Of a stretch of DNA of 64,000 nt, positions 44,636-54,786 are shown piece after piece (within the stretch, counting starts at the first letter, position 1; every line of letters begins with the position of its first letter). Origin of the DNA: Pollenia angustigena (taxonomy: Eukaryota > Arthropoda > Insecta > Diptera > Polleniidae); contig OV884058.1 of the NCBI GenBank assembly GCA_930367215.1, positions 198,976,208 to 199,040,207 on the forward strand. Reading direction: 5' to 3'. The notes below the pieces were generated by a model. That model was not told the origin of the DNA. It did no database searches and was given only the letters and a program-made list of their open reading frames with translations. A program made the position numbers and the translations under genes.

Positions 44636-46586
44636 CCGGAATTTGGCTGCACTGTGTAATCAAATTAATACGAATGTCAAAGGTTGCTGTCAACTGCAAA
44701 ATAGTAGATAGGGTTAGAAGTTTAACACAGAAGGTCGTTTAGAAAAATGAGAAATAGAGTATCTAAGTATTAAAAGCAAAAAATTGTGACGCTCCACAAT
44801 ATTGGTCACTCGGGGGCTGTTGGCGAACGAGCTGATATGCACGTAGGTCTTTTATCTATGTATCTATCACTAATTACAAAATGTTACATATATTATTACT
44901 AAGTTTATGCCACAAATTATTTTGAATTCTAATAATGCAGAAACATCTAAAATGGAACTATCAGACCTAAAAGGATTCAACTCATACTTGATTCATTTAT
45001 GATTTCGAAGAAAGAAACATTTAATAGAATTTGAATTGTCTTAATAACATTTCCTTAATAGAAAATAAAACCTTAAAAATTCCCACAGAATTAGTAACCA
45101 TCATTTAGCACTCTAATAAATTAGATAATGGTACAGAAAAATGTGGTAACATTTTGTTGTATGTATGTATATAAAAAAAAACCACAACTCGATAAACAAT
45201 TGCCACAAAAGTTTACAGCGGGACTTCCTTTCTTTATTTTTTTCTCTTAACTTTTTGTATAAAGAATAAATAAAATTCTTTGTCTTTATTTAGCAAAAGC
45301 AAAAACAATTGAAATAATAATGAAAAAAGATGATTTTACTTAAATGGCAATAATCCACATTTTACAGATAATTTTCTCACCATAAATGCAATAAAAAAAA
45401 AGAATCACTTGCAAGTTACAACGCCTTTCAGCCAAACAGCCAGATTTAAGACTCAGAATAAAGTTACACAATATTTATTCACAAATGTCTGAGCTGCATT
45501 TTAGTTAAGATTTGTGTGTTTTTCATTTTCTTAACACGCTTTTGTATCTTAAAGATGCAATTGTTGGTTGGTTTGCTCAGCTTAAAGTGGTGGTAGAACT
45601 ACGAGTAGCAACATCGTTTTCTACCTACCAACCAACTTATGGCTCGTAGAGCTTCAAATATGGTAAAACTAGTTTAACTTTAATTAAATATGTATAACTA
45701 AGTAAGTTTGCTAGCTAGTAACTGCTTTAAGTAGTTAAATAATCTTCTTCCATAAATGTGACGTTTGTTCCGTCAGTTGGTATTGGCGAAGTAGAGAGGG
45801 AAGTGGCGAAAGGAGAGGCGAGACTGACTACAAAAGAAAAGACAGCTTCCACATGTTGCACAAATATTTGTTGATTTGGTATGCATTATTCTGTTTTGTT
45901 GTTGAAAGTTTTTTTTAAGTTTTCTTGTTGCAATGGATACTTTTTGTATTCCATACAGCATCATAATGAAGATGATGATCCATCGTTGTGTTTTGTTCTG
46001 TTTATTGGTTGGTTCAGCGGTATTTTAAACTTGAACTTAAATAGTTTTTGTCTTATGTTTTAGGTTTTGGGTTAACTCAACTTAACTTAAGTTTACAACG
46101 AATTGACAGTTTTGTCAAGTAGCCATTTCGCTTGTTCGCTTAAGTTTTGTAATATATTTTCGTTTTGTTTCTTAAGGGTATGGGAAATATAATAGAACAG
46201 GTAAAAAGGTTGTTAAAGAATTAAAAAAGAATTCTATGTTCAACTAAGTCGAATCTGAAATTCAGTTCACCTTAATGAAACGTTAGAAAAATATATTTTT
46301 GAAATTCCAACAAAAAAAATAGGAAAATTTTTTATATGCACAATTGACGTTTGAAATAAATGTAGCGGATTTCCCATCCCTGGTGTCAATTGTGGAAAGG
46401 GTTTTATTTTTGAAAAAGTGCTTTCTTCCGGTTAAAATGGTAGTGCCTTTTTTCTTTTTCCTTCTCTTCTCTTCTCTGGAAATATCACCAAGTTGCCTGT
46501 ATACTTGAAAGTTATTTGGAGCTTTATCAAAATGCACCTTTAATATAGCACATACCCCACGAAACATAATGGACGTTTTTATAAAA
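44636..46586. other. Mostly single-copy AT-rich DNA
   Basis: No TIR or transposon protein. Contains a CTTCTCTTCTCTTCTCTGG tract near 46460. The best open frames are under 100 codons without domains. Possible host non-coding DNA. Confidence 0.4.
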
Positions 46587-46687
46587 TGGGTGATTTTTAA
46601 AGAGCTATAGGAAAGTTAAAGAAAGCACATAGAATTCAGAAAAATTCATGAAATATTTATTTGAATCGATAGTAAGGTCCACATAAT

Positions 46688-47344
46688 TTAATGTTTGAAG
46701 GTTATTTCATGCAAATGTTTACCGTGACTGTGCCACAAATGGTCCATCCGCTAAGTCCAATTTTGGCATACTCTTTCCAACATTTCGGCCGGTATCTCAT
46801 GAATAAATGCTTCAATGTTGTCTTCCAATGCGACAATTGAAGCGGGCATGTGTGTATAGACATGAGCTTTAACATAGCCCCACAAAATATAGTCTAAAGG
46901 CGTTAAATCGCACGATCTAGGCGGCCAATTGACCGGTCCCGAACGTGAAATAACATGTTCACCGAACTCGCCTCTCATAAGTCCATTGTTAAGCGTGCTG
47001 TGTGCCATGTGGTACCGTCTTGTTGAAACCACATGTCATGCAAGTCAAGCTCTTGCATTTTAGGCAAAAAAAGTTGGACATCATCTCACGGTAGCGCTCA
47101 CCATTCACAGTTACGTTACGATTCACATCATCTTTGAAGAAGTACGGTCCAATGATGCCACCAGCCCATAAACCGCACCAAACTGTGAATTTTTCTGGAT
47201 GCATTGGTAGCTCTTGCAATGCTTCTGGCTGATCTTCACTCCAAAATCAACAATTCTGCTTATTAACGTACCCATTGAGCTAAAAATGAGCTTCGTGTCT
47301 GAACACAAGAAGCGCGCGATGAACTTTCTTAACAAAGCAAGCAT
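46688..47344 (-). pseudogene. DD41D mariner transposase remnant
   Basis: From 47344 the minus strand gives a decayed EAHFxLNGYVNKQNC, then LPMHPEKFTVWCGLWAGGII and GPYFFKDDVNRNVTVNGERY. A frameshift region follows with MTCGFNKTVPHGTQHA (the decayed WFQQDGATCHTA), then EFGEHVISRSGPVNWPPRSC and DLTPLDYILWGYVKAHVYTH. The end reads ERVCQNWT, a stop, RMDHLWHSHGKHLHEITFKH. The third catalytic Asp (in TPLD) is present; the second sits in the decayed stretch. The N-terminal HTH region is missing where the SINE block inserted. It belongs to another lineage than copies 1 and 2, resembling the GQ/VNRNVTVNG type found widely in insects. Confidence 0.85.
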
Positions 47345-47349
47345 TTTGA

Positions 47350-48488
47350 TAATAAAATTTTATAATTTTTAATCCAAATTTTTAATATTTTTAATTAGGC
47401 TTAAGTTCATGAAATTTAATTTTTATTAAATTATTTTTGTGAAGAAAGGAATTTTACAACATGAAAATTAATTAAAATTGTTATTGATAATCTTTCATTC
47501 TTGACGTGGCTCGGGCTCGAACCCTGGCCGGCAGGTTACCATGACATGTTTCGATCGCAACCACTCGATCTCCTCAGATGGATTTGCCGTCTCACACTCG
47601 CAGCCATCGACGACTGCTGACGTCACTAGTCAAACATCAATCCTTAAACCAAATTGTATTTTAACATTTGGTAGATCGAAATTCTCTTTTCTGTTGACCT
47701 TTTTCAGCACAACTTGAAGGACAAATGTACACATAGAGCTCGTGCCTTAGCTTTAACAATAATTAGTATTGTGGTTATTTTGTTGAACTATTTATGGTTT
47801 TTAATCTTCACAAAAATAATTTAATAAAAATTAAATTTCATGAACTTAAGCCTAATTAAAAATATTAAAAATTTGGATTAAAAACCATAAATAGTTCAAC
47901 AAAATAACCACAATACTAATTATTGTTAAAGCTAAGGCACGAGCTCTATGTGTACATTTGTCCTTCAAGTTGTGCTGAAAAAGGTCAACAGAAAAGAGAA
48001 AGACAAGGTGAAAAAACAAAAAAAAAAAATGTACTTGGTCTTCAAGAAAAATTCTTGACGAAAGTACGAAAAAACAGAGGTAAAGGAAAAAACATGTAAA
48101 ATCAATTAAAATGGATAATCATTCAGGAAAGCAAATTTCGATCTACCAGATGTTAAAATACAATTTGGTTTAAGGATTAATGTTTGACTAGTGACGTCAG
48201 CAGTCGTCGATGGCTGCGAGTGTGAGACGGCAAATCCATCTAAGGAGATCGAATGGTTGCGATCGAAACATGTCATGGTAACCTGCCGGCCAGGGTTCGA
48301 GCCCGAGCCACGTCAAGAATGAAAGATTATCAGTAACAATTTTAATTAATTTTCATGTTGTAAAATTCCTTTCTTCACAAAAATAATTTAATAAAAATTA
48401 AATTTCATGAACTTAAGCCTAATTAAAAATATTAAATATTTGGATTAAAAACCATAAATAGTTCAACAAAATAACCACAATACTAATT
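47350..48488. mobile_element. Inverted pair of tRNA-like SINEs inserted in mariner 3
   Basis: The minus unit (47350-47650) and plus unit (48190-48488) are near-identical, each with GGTTCGAGCC, ACATGTCATGGTAACCTG and the tail TTCATGTTGTAAAATTCC. Between them a second inverted pair (about 47677-47810 and 47870-48002) shares GGCACGAGCTCTATGTGTAC. The whole forms a multi-stem foldback of over 1.1 kb. GACGTCAGCAGTCGTCGATG marks the SINE head. Confidence 0.8.
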
Positions 48489-48806
48489 AAATTTAATAAT
48501 TTGCAAGCGTTGTTCGTTTGTAGGACGATTCATGGTTAAATTATAGACCAAACTGAAGATGTTTGACAGTGAAACAAAACACGAAACGTGCGTCAGCTGT
48601 TTAAACCAGTGTTGCCAAAAAGATAATAGCTAAAAAATCACCCGATATATAGATAATTGTTTAATAAAATGTTCAGTTACACTGTGTGTTATTTTTTAAG
48701 TCATGGAAAAATAACCATGTACAGACACCACATCGTTGTAAAGACCAAAAAAAGACCCGTGTCTCCCAGTTTTGCCCAAAGTCATGCACTTTATGTTATG
48801 GGCCCC

Positions 48807-49564
48807 CAAAGATTTGGGGCCTCGGTGTCATTTTTGCAAAAAAGTGATCATTTTCTCAGGCTCATATCTTGCAGACCGTTCGGAATTTTGATTTACCCTC
48901 TGAGACAAAGTTGTAGCACTTGCCATAAAGAATTGTGAACATATAAAATCAAAAAAACTTCATCTTCAAGATCGAACTCGCAAAAAACTTTAAAAAATTC
49001 GATTTTTTTTACCTCTTTTCCCCTGTTCAGGTCCATAAGTAGCAAACCGTTAAAAAATCCAGGAAACAATCAACTACAAACATGTACCTAAGATCTCAAT
49101 AAACAATTTTCAACGAATATAAACTTTCCAGGAATGATTCTTAACACCATTTAGGTAGCCGCAAAAGTGAAAAATTTCCCGAAAATACAATTCGAGAAAA
49201 AACAAATGAACTTAAAACGGCGCTAAGACTCATTCCTAGGAAGTTCATATGCTCTAGAAAGTTGTTTATTGAGATGTTTGGTACATTTTTGTACTTGATT
49301 GTTTCCTTGAATTTTTAAAGGTTTGCTATCTATGGACCTCAATAGGGGGAAAAAGGTAAAAAAAATCGAATTTTTAAAAGGTTTTTGCGATTTTGATCAT
49401 GAAGATGAAGTCTTTTGTTTTTATTTGTTCGCAATTTCTTCTTTATGGCAAGAGCTACAACTTTGTATCAGAGGATAAATAAAAATTCCAAACAGTTTGC
49501 AAGATATGAGCCTGAGAAAATGATCACTTTTTTGCAAAAATTACACCGAGGCCACAAATCTTTG
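48807..49564. repeat. Very long imperfect palindrome 2
   Basis: Arms of about 360 bp fold around about 49185: CAAAGATTTG, GGCCTCGGTGT, TTTTGCAAAAAAGTGATCAT, GGCTCATATCTTGCA, AAAGTTGTAGC and TTCATCTTCA each reappear in complement on the other side. No TIR class assigned and no ORF. Arm divergence is similar to palindrome 1. Confidence 0.85.
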
Positions 49565-49664
49565 TGAAATTCGTTCCTTCTTTTAATTTAATTTTCGTTG
49601 TTTTCTTACGAGGACAGTATGAAGCGGTTTGTTTTTTAATTTTGTTTTTTCTTTTAACCCACTT

Positions 49665-49995
49665 GCAACTACAATTCGAGTCGGAAAGAACCCAACCAAT
49701 TGTATGGAGATGTAAGAAAAGATAAACTCACTGTTTATTGTTGGTGTTTTGTTTAAGCTTTGATATTGTTACGAGTAGGACCTAGAGTGTTTATAACTCT
49801 TATTCGCTTCAGGGTTTTATTTGTTTAATATTTTTGGCTTTTCTAAAATTTTGGAAAAGGTTTCCTGATGAGCTGGTCTAAGCAACCGGCGAAATGTGCA
49901 TGGAAGCTAGCTTTCCCTCAACGATAAATTTCAGTGTATTTATCAAATATGAAAAACTGGGAATTTAGCACGTCATTCGGAAATCGTATTAATAA
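49665..49995 (+). repeat. R repeat copy with long flank
   Basis: CCCACTTGCAACTACAATT, AAGATAAACTCACTGTTTAT, TTTCCTGATGAGCTGGTCTA and GGGAATTTAGCACG match the R repeats at 16.7 and 35.9 kb; it has the most complete left part. Confidence 0.7.
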
Positions 49996-50026
49996 TGAAA
50001 ATTAAATTTGATGAACTTGAGCCTGG

Positions 50027-50101
50027 GGCCAAATTACGGCATTCGATATCTATCAAAATTACAATATAATTTCGATTAATATCGAATGCCGTAATTTGGC
50101 C
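50027..50101. mobile_element. Perfect 23-bp hairpin element
   Basis: GGCCAAATTACGGCATTCGA and its exact complement (arms 50027-50049 and 50079-50101) enclose 29 bp. It lies in a SINE-tail fragment (AAATTTGATGAACTTGAGCC). Confidence 0.85.
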
Positions 50102-50376
50102 ATTGATCTAAAATAAAATCAAATTTGGATGAAAAAATAGATTTAATAGTTCGATTAACCACCAAGAGACTAATTACACTACGTGACAAAATTTCAGCAA
50201 AGTCGTGACCAAATGTATCTGACAGCTAGTCGTTATGTAAATCCGAATATGAATTCAAAATTGTCAAAAGTAGAAAAGTTTTTGAGATATTCCAAAATAA
50301 CCGTTATACATATGTTTTTCTAAAAAAGATGATGTGACTGAAATGCAAATATCTTCAAAAATGAAAAAATTTATTT

Positions 50377-51435
50377 ATGTCTTTCTTTTTAGTGAAAGGT
50401 TATAAAATTTCTAAAATAACCAAGGATTGCGTGTCCCCTGTAACTCTGTCAAAACTTGTTGCTTTTGGTGTCGGTGATAATTTCTCTCGATTGATATCGA
50501 GTTTTCTCATTGGTCGCACTGTACGAGCTGTTAGAGATGGGGTTTCGTCAAACGAGTTCAAGATTCATTATAGGGGTGCCGCAAGGCTCCGTTCTTTCTC
50601 CTACTCTATTTCTTATTTTTCAAAAGGGTACCTCTTATGTCATATTTCCAACTCTATCTACTCTTTTGCAGATGACAGCAACCTTTTCCATTCGTACTCA
50701 TTTGAATGCGATATCCGATGTCGGTGCTATGGGGCAGAATATGAATGACACGCTTGGCCGAGACCTTGACATAATCTCGGAATGGGGACGTGAGAAAAGG
50801 GTAGATTTTAATGCCCGAAAAACCCAATTTTGCGTGCTGACGCATACACTCGCGACAGATCAAGGTGCCTCATCTGGTCGAAAGAGACATTCAAGTGCCT
50901 CGGTTTTTAAAGACGGTGTAGGATATACTTCACTCCATCCGATCTCCTTAGTATTTATACCACCTATATCCGACCGCGTATGGAATACAACTTGCATGTG
51001 TGGGCCGGTTCTCATTGATGACTGTAGGGTATTCAATTCTATTGACTCCATTGAGCACCGCGGTGCTATGTGGGTTTTAGTTGCCTGTATTATCGTTATT
51101 AGAATGGGATGTGTTCTGACGAAATTAGGGATCTGGTTCCCGAAACCCTTACGTTCGTTCTTAATACACGTTTTTCCTCAAGAGCTCATCCTTTTGTGGT
51201 CGATTCGCAGGTAAATCGTACAAAGCATTACAGGGAGAATTCGTTTTTTTGGCCGGACGAACAGTATGTGGAATAACCTTCCTTCCGTCTCACTTACAAC
51301 ATGAATAAGTTCAAGTCGAATGTTCACAAACACTACTCCCTCTATCCTCCTTCCCATAACCTATTTTCCTAGTTGCAACACAATGCAATGCATTGGTAGG
51401 GGTCATCCCCTGAGTGCTGGTCCTACCAGAAAAAA
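50377..51435 (+). pseudogene. Non-LTR reverse transcriptase remnant (Jockey/CR1-like)
   Basis: The two plus frames must be combined. The first gives LSKLVAFGVGDNFSRLISSF with GRTVRAVRDGVSSNEFKI; the second then gives IIGVPQGSVLSPTLFLIF; the first returns with SNSIYSFADDSNLFHSY, the catalytic FADD box; the second continues LGRDLDIISEWGREKRVDFN and ARKTQFCVLTH. Near the end LPSVSLTTYNMNKFKSNVHK and HYSLYPPSHN resemble the C-terminal tail common in Jockey/CR1-type LINEs. The insert between GVPQGS and FADD is shorter than normal, so an internal deletion is likely. The endonuclease domain and upstream ORF are absent. GC content is above the surroundings. Dead by frameshifts. Confidence 0.8.
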
Positions 51436-51996
51436 ACCAAGCCTATTGAAAATGGTGAAAATCGATCCATAACTTCAGGATTCTTTCCAAAATAGAGTAT
51501 TTGTGCCCATTAGTCATCTTATTATGTTGGTATTAAGATTAAATTTGGTTTAAACTTGTTTTATTACAATCAAAATCATCTTACCAAATTTTATTGGAAT
51601 CGGTCCATTTTTAACCAATAGATCCCATACAATATACCACCTGTGTCCATTTTCCCCTCATTTTATGGGGATTTTGCACCGATTTTAAGATTTTGTAATT
51701 TTTTTTTTTTGTGTAACTATCGATTTTTGCTTGTTATTTTAAATAGCCATGGTGAAGGGTGCACGCACAACTATTGAAAAGAGGAAAAAGTGTTCTTACA
51801 CTTAAAGTGACTTGTTCATCATGTTTCCATAATGTTCTAAACAATAAACCGCTTTTGATGTTTTGTAGGCTTTTTTTAAATTGAAGTTACAGTGTGTAAA
51901 CAAAAAGAAACAAAAAATTATTAAAATTATTTAACATTTTTTTTTTAGAAAGTGCTATCAGAACTTAGTGTTGCTTGATCAGCCAGGTGAGACTTG
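51436..51996. other. AT-rich spacer 3' of the LINE
   Basis: ACCATTTTCCCCTCATTTTA-like text and a poly-T run; no supported feature. Confidence 0.4.
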
Positions 51997-52224
51997 GGCC
52001 CTTAATTTGTAAAACGCAAACGCAACGCCAAAAATTATATTGAAAGCAAAAACAAAATCGAAAATATTTCATAATTTTGTTGTTGTTTTCTATAAAAATG
52101 TATATTAAATTTTAAAATTTTAAAAACTGCATATCTTGTGACAAAATTTTGACAAATTTTTGACATTGTTTTTGCTTTCAATGTGCTTTTTGGCAATGCG
52201 TTTGCGTTTTACAAACTAAGGGCC
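51997..52224. mobile_element. GGCCCTTA hairpin MITE
   Basis: GGCCCTTAATTTGTAAAACG and the complement of GGCCCTTAGTTTGTAAAACG form TIRs over 30 bp, continuing CAAACGCAAYGCC. Flanks TTG and TTA, one mismatch, fitting a TTA-type duplication. Confidence 0.75.
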
Positions 52225-52239
52225 TTAATTTACATCCTT

Positions 52240-52355
52240 GTCCCCGCTTTCATAAAAGATTATTTAGCTTAACAAACGTTTGTTAAGAAGTATTTTCATA
52301 GAAAATTCGTTTTGTTAACCTTTTTTAAATTAAAAATATCTTTATGAATATGGCG
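52240..52355. mobile_element. CCGTATTCATAA-type MITE, copy 3
   Basis: CCGCTTTCATAAAAGAT and the complement of CCGCCATATTCATAAAGAT pair; an inner AACAAACGTTTGTTAA palindrome is visible. Flanks TTG and TTA. Only 16 bp from the preceding MITE. Confidence 0.6.
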
Positions 52356-53989
52356 GTTAGAATATTGATTACCAAAAAAGTTTGTATATAAAATTGGTAA
52401 AAGTTTTATAAGCAAATCAAGTTTGTGTGAATACTGAATAATATCAAATTAAAATTTGTTTAAAGTTAGTCAGTGTTTTGTTTAATACGGTTTCAAAACT
52501 GTTTTTCTTTATTCCCTAATTTTAAATATTTTCCCAGATGTCAAAGTTTTAAATATTTTTTTTATGATTTTTTTAGAATATCAAATTCTAAAACTAAATT
52601 TAACTATTTTCGAAAAAAAAAAATTCATATTAATTTTATCACTCACTGTACTTCATTCGTAGTTTCTACAATGTGAATGTAGTCATATGGACATTCATGT
52701 GTCATCTTCTTTTCATTTGGTTGGTTGCACCTAAAAAGGTAAAAAAAATGCAACAGCGTCACTACTTTATATGAGGAAGCTGTGCTTTTGCATTAATGCA
52801 AATGCTCTTTCAGGCCATTTGTGATGGTACTTGTCGTTCTTGTGCCATAAACATACATGACTACAAGCCAACAAATATGTTTCCAATTATGTTCTTAAAC
52901 TTCTTTTGTATTTGGAATACAACAATGAAATTTAATCGAAAAGGAAAAATAAAATAAAAAATGTTGCAAATTAAATGTACTTCCTGAAATTAAAAAGTTT
53001 AGAAAAAATAAAGATTATATGAACTTAAAAACAAATTGTAAGAAAATTAATTAAGTATCTAAAAATTATGTTTTTAAAATTATTTTTCAAAAAACCTCCT
53101 CCTCTTACTACATACTATCATTACCACCCCCTATCAACTCATACACTCACGCCAATATCAATCCATAAGCCACAACCTCAACATCATTTTACCATAAAAT
53201 TAAATTAAAAAAAGTTTATGGTATTAAACTTAAGTTAACAACGACAACTTACATTTAAACAAACAAAAAAAAAACAAACATTTATTGTTTAACAAAGAAT
53301 TTATTAAATAATAAATCTCAACTTAACAGCAATAAAACAGACCTCTCTAACGATCATACATAAACACAACCTCAAACGTGTTGGCTAGCGAACCAACTTG
53401 TTTGATTCATTACCAAGTGAATCATACAAAGAAAGCCAAAGTGTATTGGCCTCCCCCAAAAACAAATAAAAAAAGTTTAAATAAATAAAAAAACAAAGCA
53501 GCTTTTTTTTGTGTAGAACGTTAAGTGCTGCAGCCTGCAGGAAAAACTTAGCGGAAGTTAAGCTACTGCCGGCCATAGTTTGAAAAGAATTAAATCTTTA
53601 AAATGCAATTTTCTTAAAATTTCAGATAATAATTATTACACGATTTTTAAATATGAACTCTTCCTACTTCAACGATTTAAAAAAAAAATTTTATTCAATT
53701 ATTTTATTTTAAATAGATCTTTTGGGTATCAACTTTTTACAACATATTTTGCTTGTAATTGCATATTTTCCCAAAAACAGCATACCTTAGTATAGTTTAA
53801 TTTAAAAAACATTTTTTTTTTTTCTTAAACTCGAATTTTTGGCAAACTCAGAATTCTCGAAACTTAAAAAAAAATTTATACATCTAAAATATCATAAAAA
53901 TTATGAATTTATTGAAAGTTTAAAGGAGGTCGAATCATATTGATTATGTGACCCACACAACCCTACAGCTGTGGAAAAAATTTAAATGG
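52356..53989. other. Mostly single-copy AT-rich DNA
   Basis: No TE signature. A pyrimidine/A-rich stretch around 53095-53200 (CCTCCTCCTCTTACTAC) and GGAAAAACTTAGCGGAAG near 53540 differ from the surroundings, without a coding frame. Confidence 0.4.
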
Positions 53990-54640
53990 ATACCTGCTCT
54001 AGGGCCTACTCGATGGTGGATTTTCGGCACTGAATGACAAACAATACGTTTACAAGTTGCTCCCGAGACTGAGCGCAAGCAACATACCAAGGTAGTAATT
54101 TGCCGGATTATGCACTTGCCCCTTGTTAAGGAGCTATCTAACCTACTCTGCTTTTAGAAAAATGCTATCAGCATCTGTTGAGTAGCAACAGCACCTAAGG
54201 ATAACCCTCTGTTAGACCGAACTCTCTCACAAGTGCCAAAAAATCAGCACTTTAGTGGTTTTATTAGCATATGCCTTTCCGCAACAATAGTTAAACACTA
54301 CCTTCACGAGATCCCCGAAATTATTCTTTCAACGGGAAAACAAAACTTTGGCAAACACAATCTTCCTGGAAGACAAAAAGCATACTAACGGGGGCCTCAA
54401 CCGAAAGTCAGTCCGGTGCCAGCCATCGGGGGCTACTGACTCCTGTGGTACCAGATAGTATCTCTGGTCAGGCGCGATCGGGAGAGATCGTAAAGGTCTC
54501 TTTAGGTCTGTCAGTTTTGTACACCAGGTTTAGTTATCGCGGAATATTTTTTTGTTTCCAAACTAGAAAAAGTAGCTTGGTGTTAAGAGATTTGCCAATA
54601 ATGAAGAGTTGGAGTCTGCGGTTGACGGTTTTTTTAAGAA
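53990..54640 (+). repeat. GC-richer unclassified repeat, copy 2
   Basis: The most complete copy: GTTGAGTAGCAACAGCACC, GGGGGCCTCAACCGAAAGTC, CTACTGACTCCTGTGGTACC and AGATAGTATCTCTGGTCAGG. Shared with 21770-22195 (reverse) and 62755-62955. No domain recognised. Confidence 0.6.
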
Positions 54641-54786
54641 ACTAGACAGTTCTTACTATAAACAGGGTTTCGAAGCTAATGATCGCAGGGAAACACGTGT
54701 CAAGCTGAAAAGATATTTTGTTAAAAGAAAATCCACTTTTTTCCAAAAATGATGTGTTTAGTTTTTTAAAATCGGCTGAATTTGGA

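Larger units (their letters stand above)
46587..48644 (-). mobile_element. DD41D mariner, copy 3, split by a SINE foldback
   Basis: TGGGTGATTTTTAAAGAGCT at the left and ATAGCTAAAAAATCACCC at the right are imperfect inverted ends. The minus strand left of the insertion encodes the transposase C-terminal two-thirds. Right of it, 48490-48644 is the element's 5' non-coding end (CGTGCGTCAGCTGTTTAAAC, CCAGTGTTGCC). The block at about 47350-48488 is a later insertion. Confidence 0.78.

Noticed and set aside
46283..46567. 94-codon minus-strand frame
   Set aside because: Lysine/arginine-rich from a CTTCTCTTCT tract; no domain or neighbour support.
48607..48644. hAT terminus (CCAGTGTTGCC)
   Set aside because: It is part of the 5' region of mariner copy 3; no partner end or 8-bp duplication.
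51997..52224. rho-independent-style terminator hairpins
   Set aside because: The many hairpins are long TIR elements with target duplications in eukaryotic DNA, not transcription terminators.
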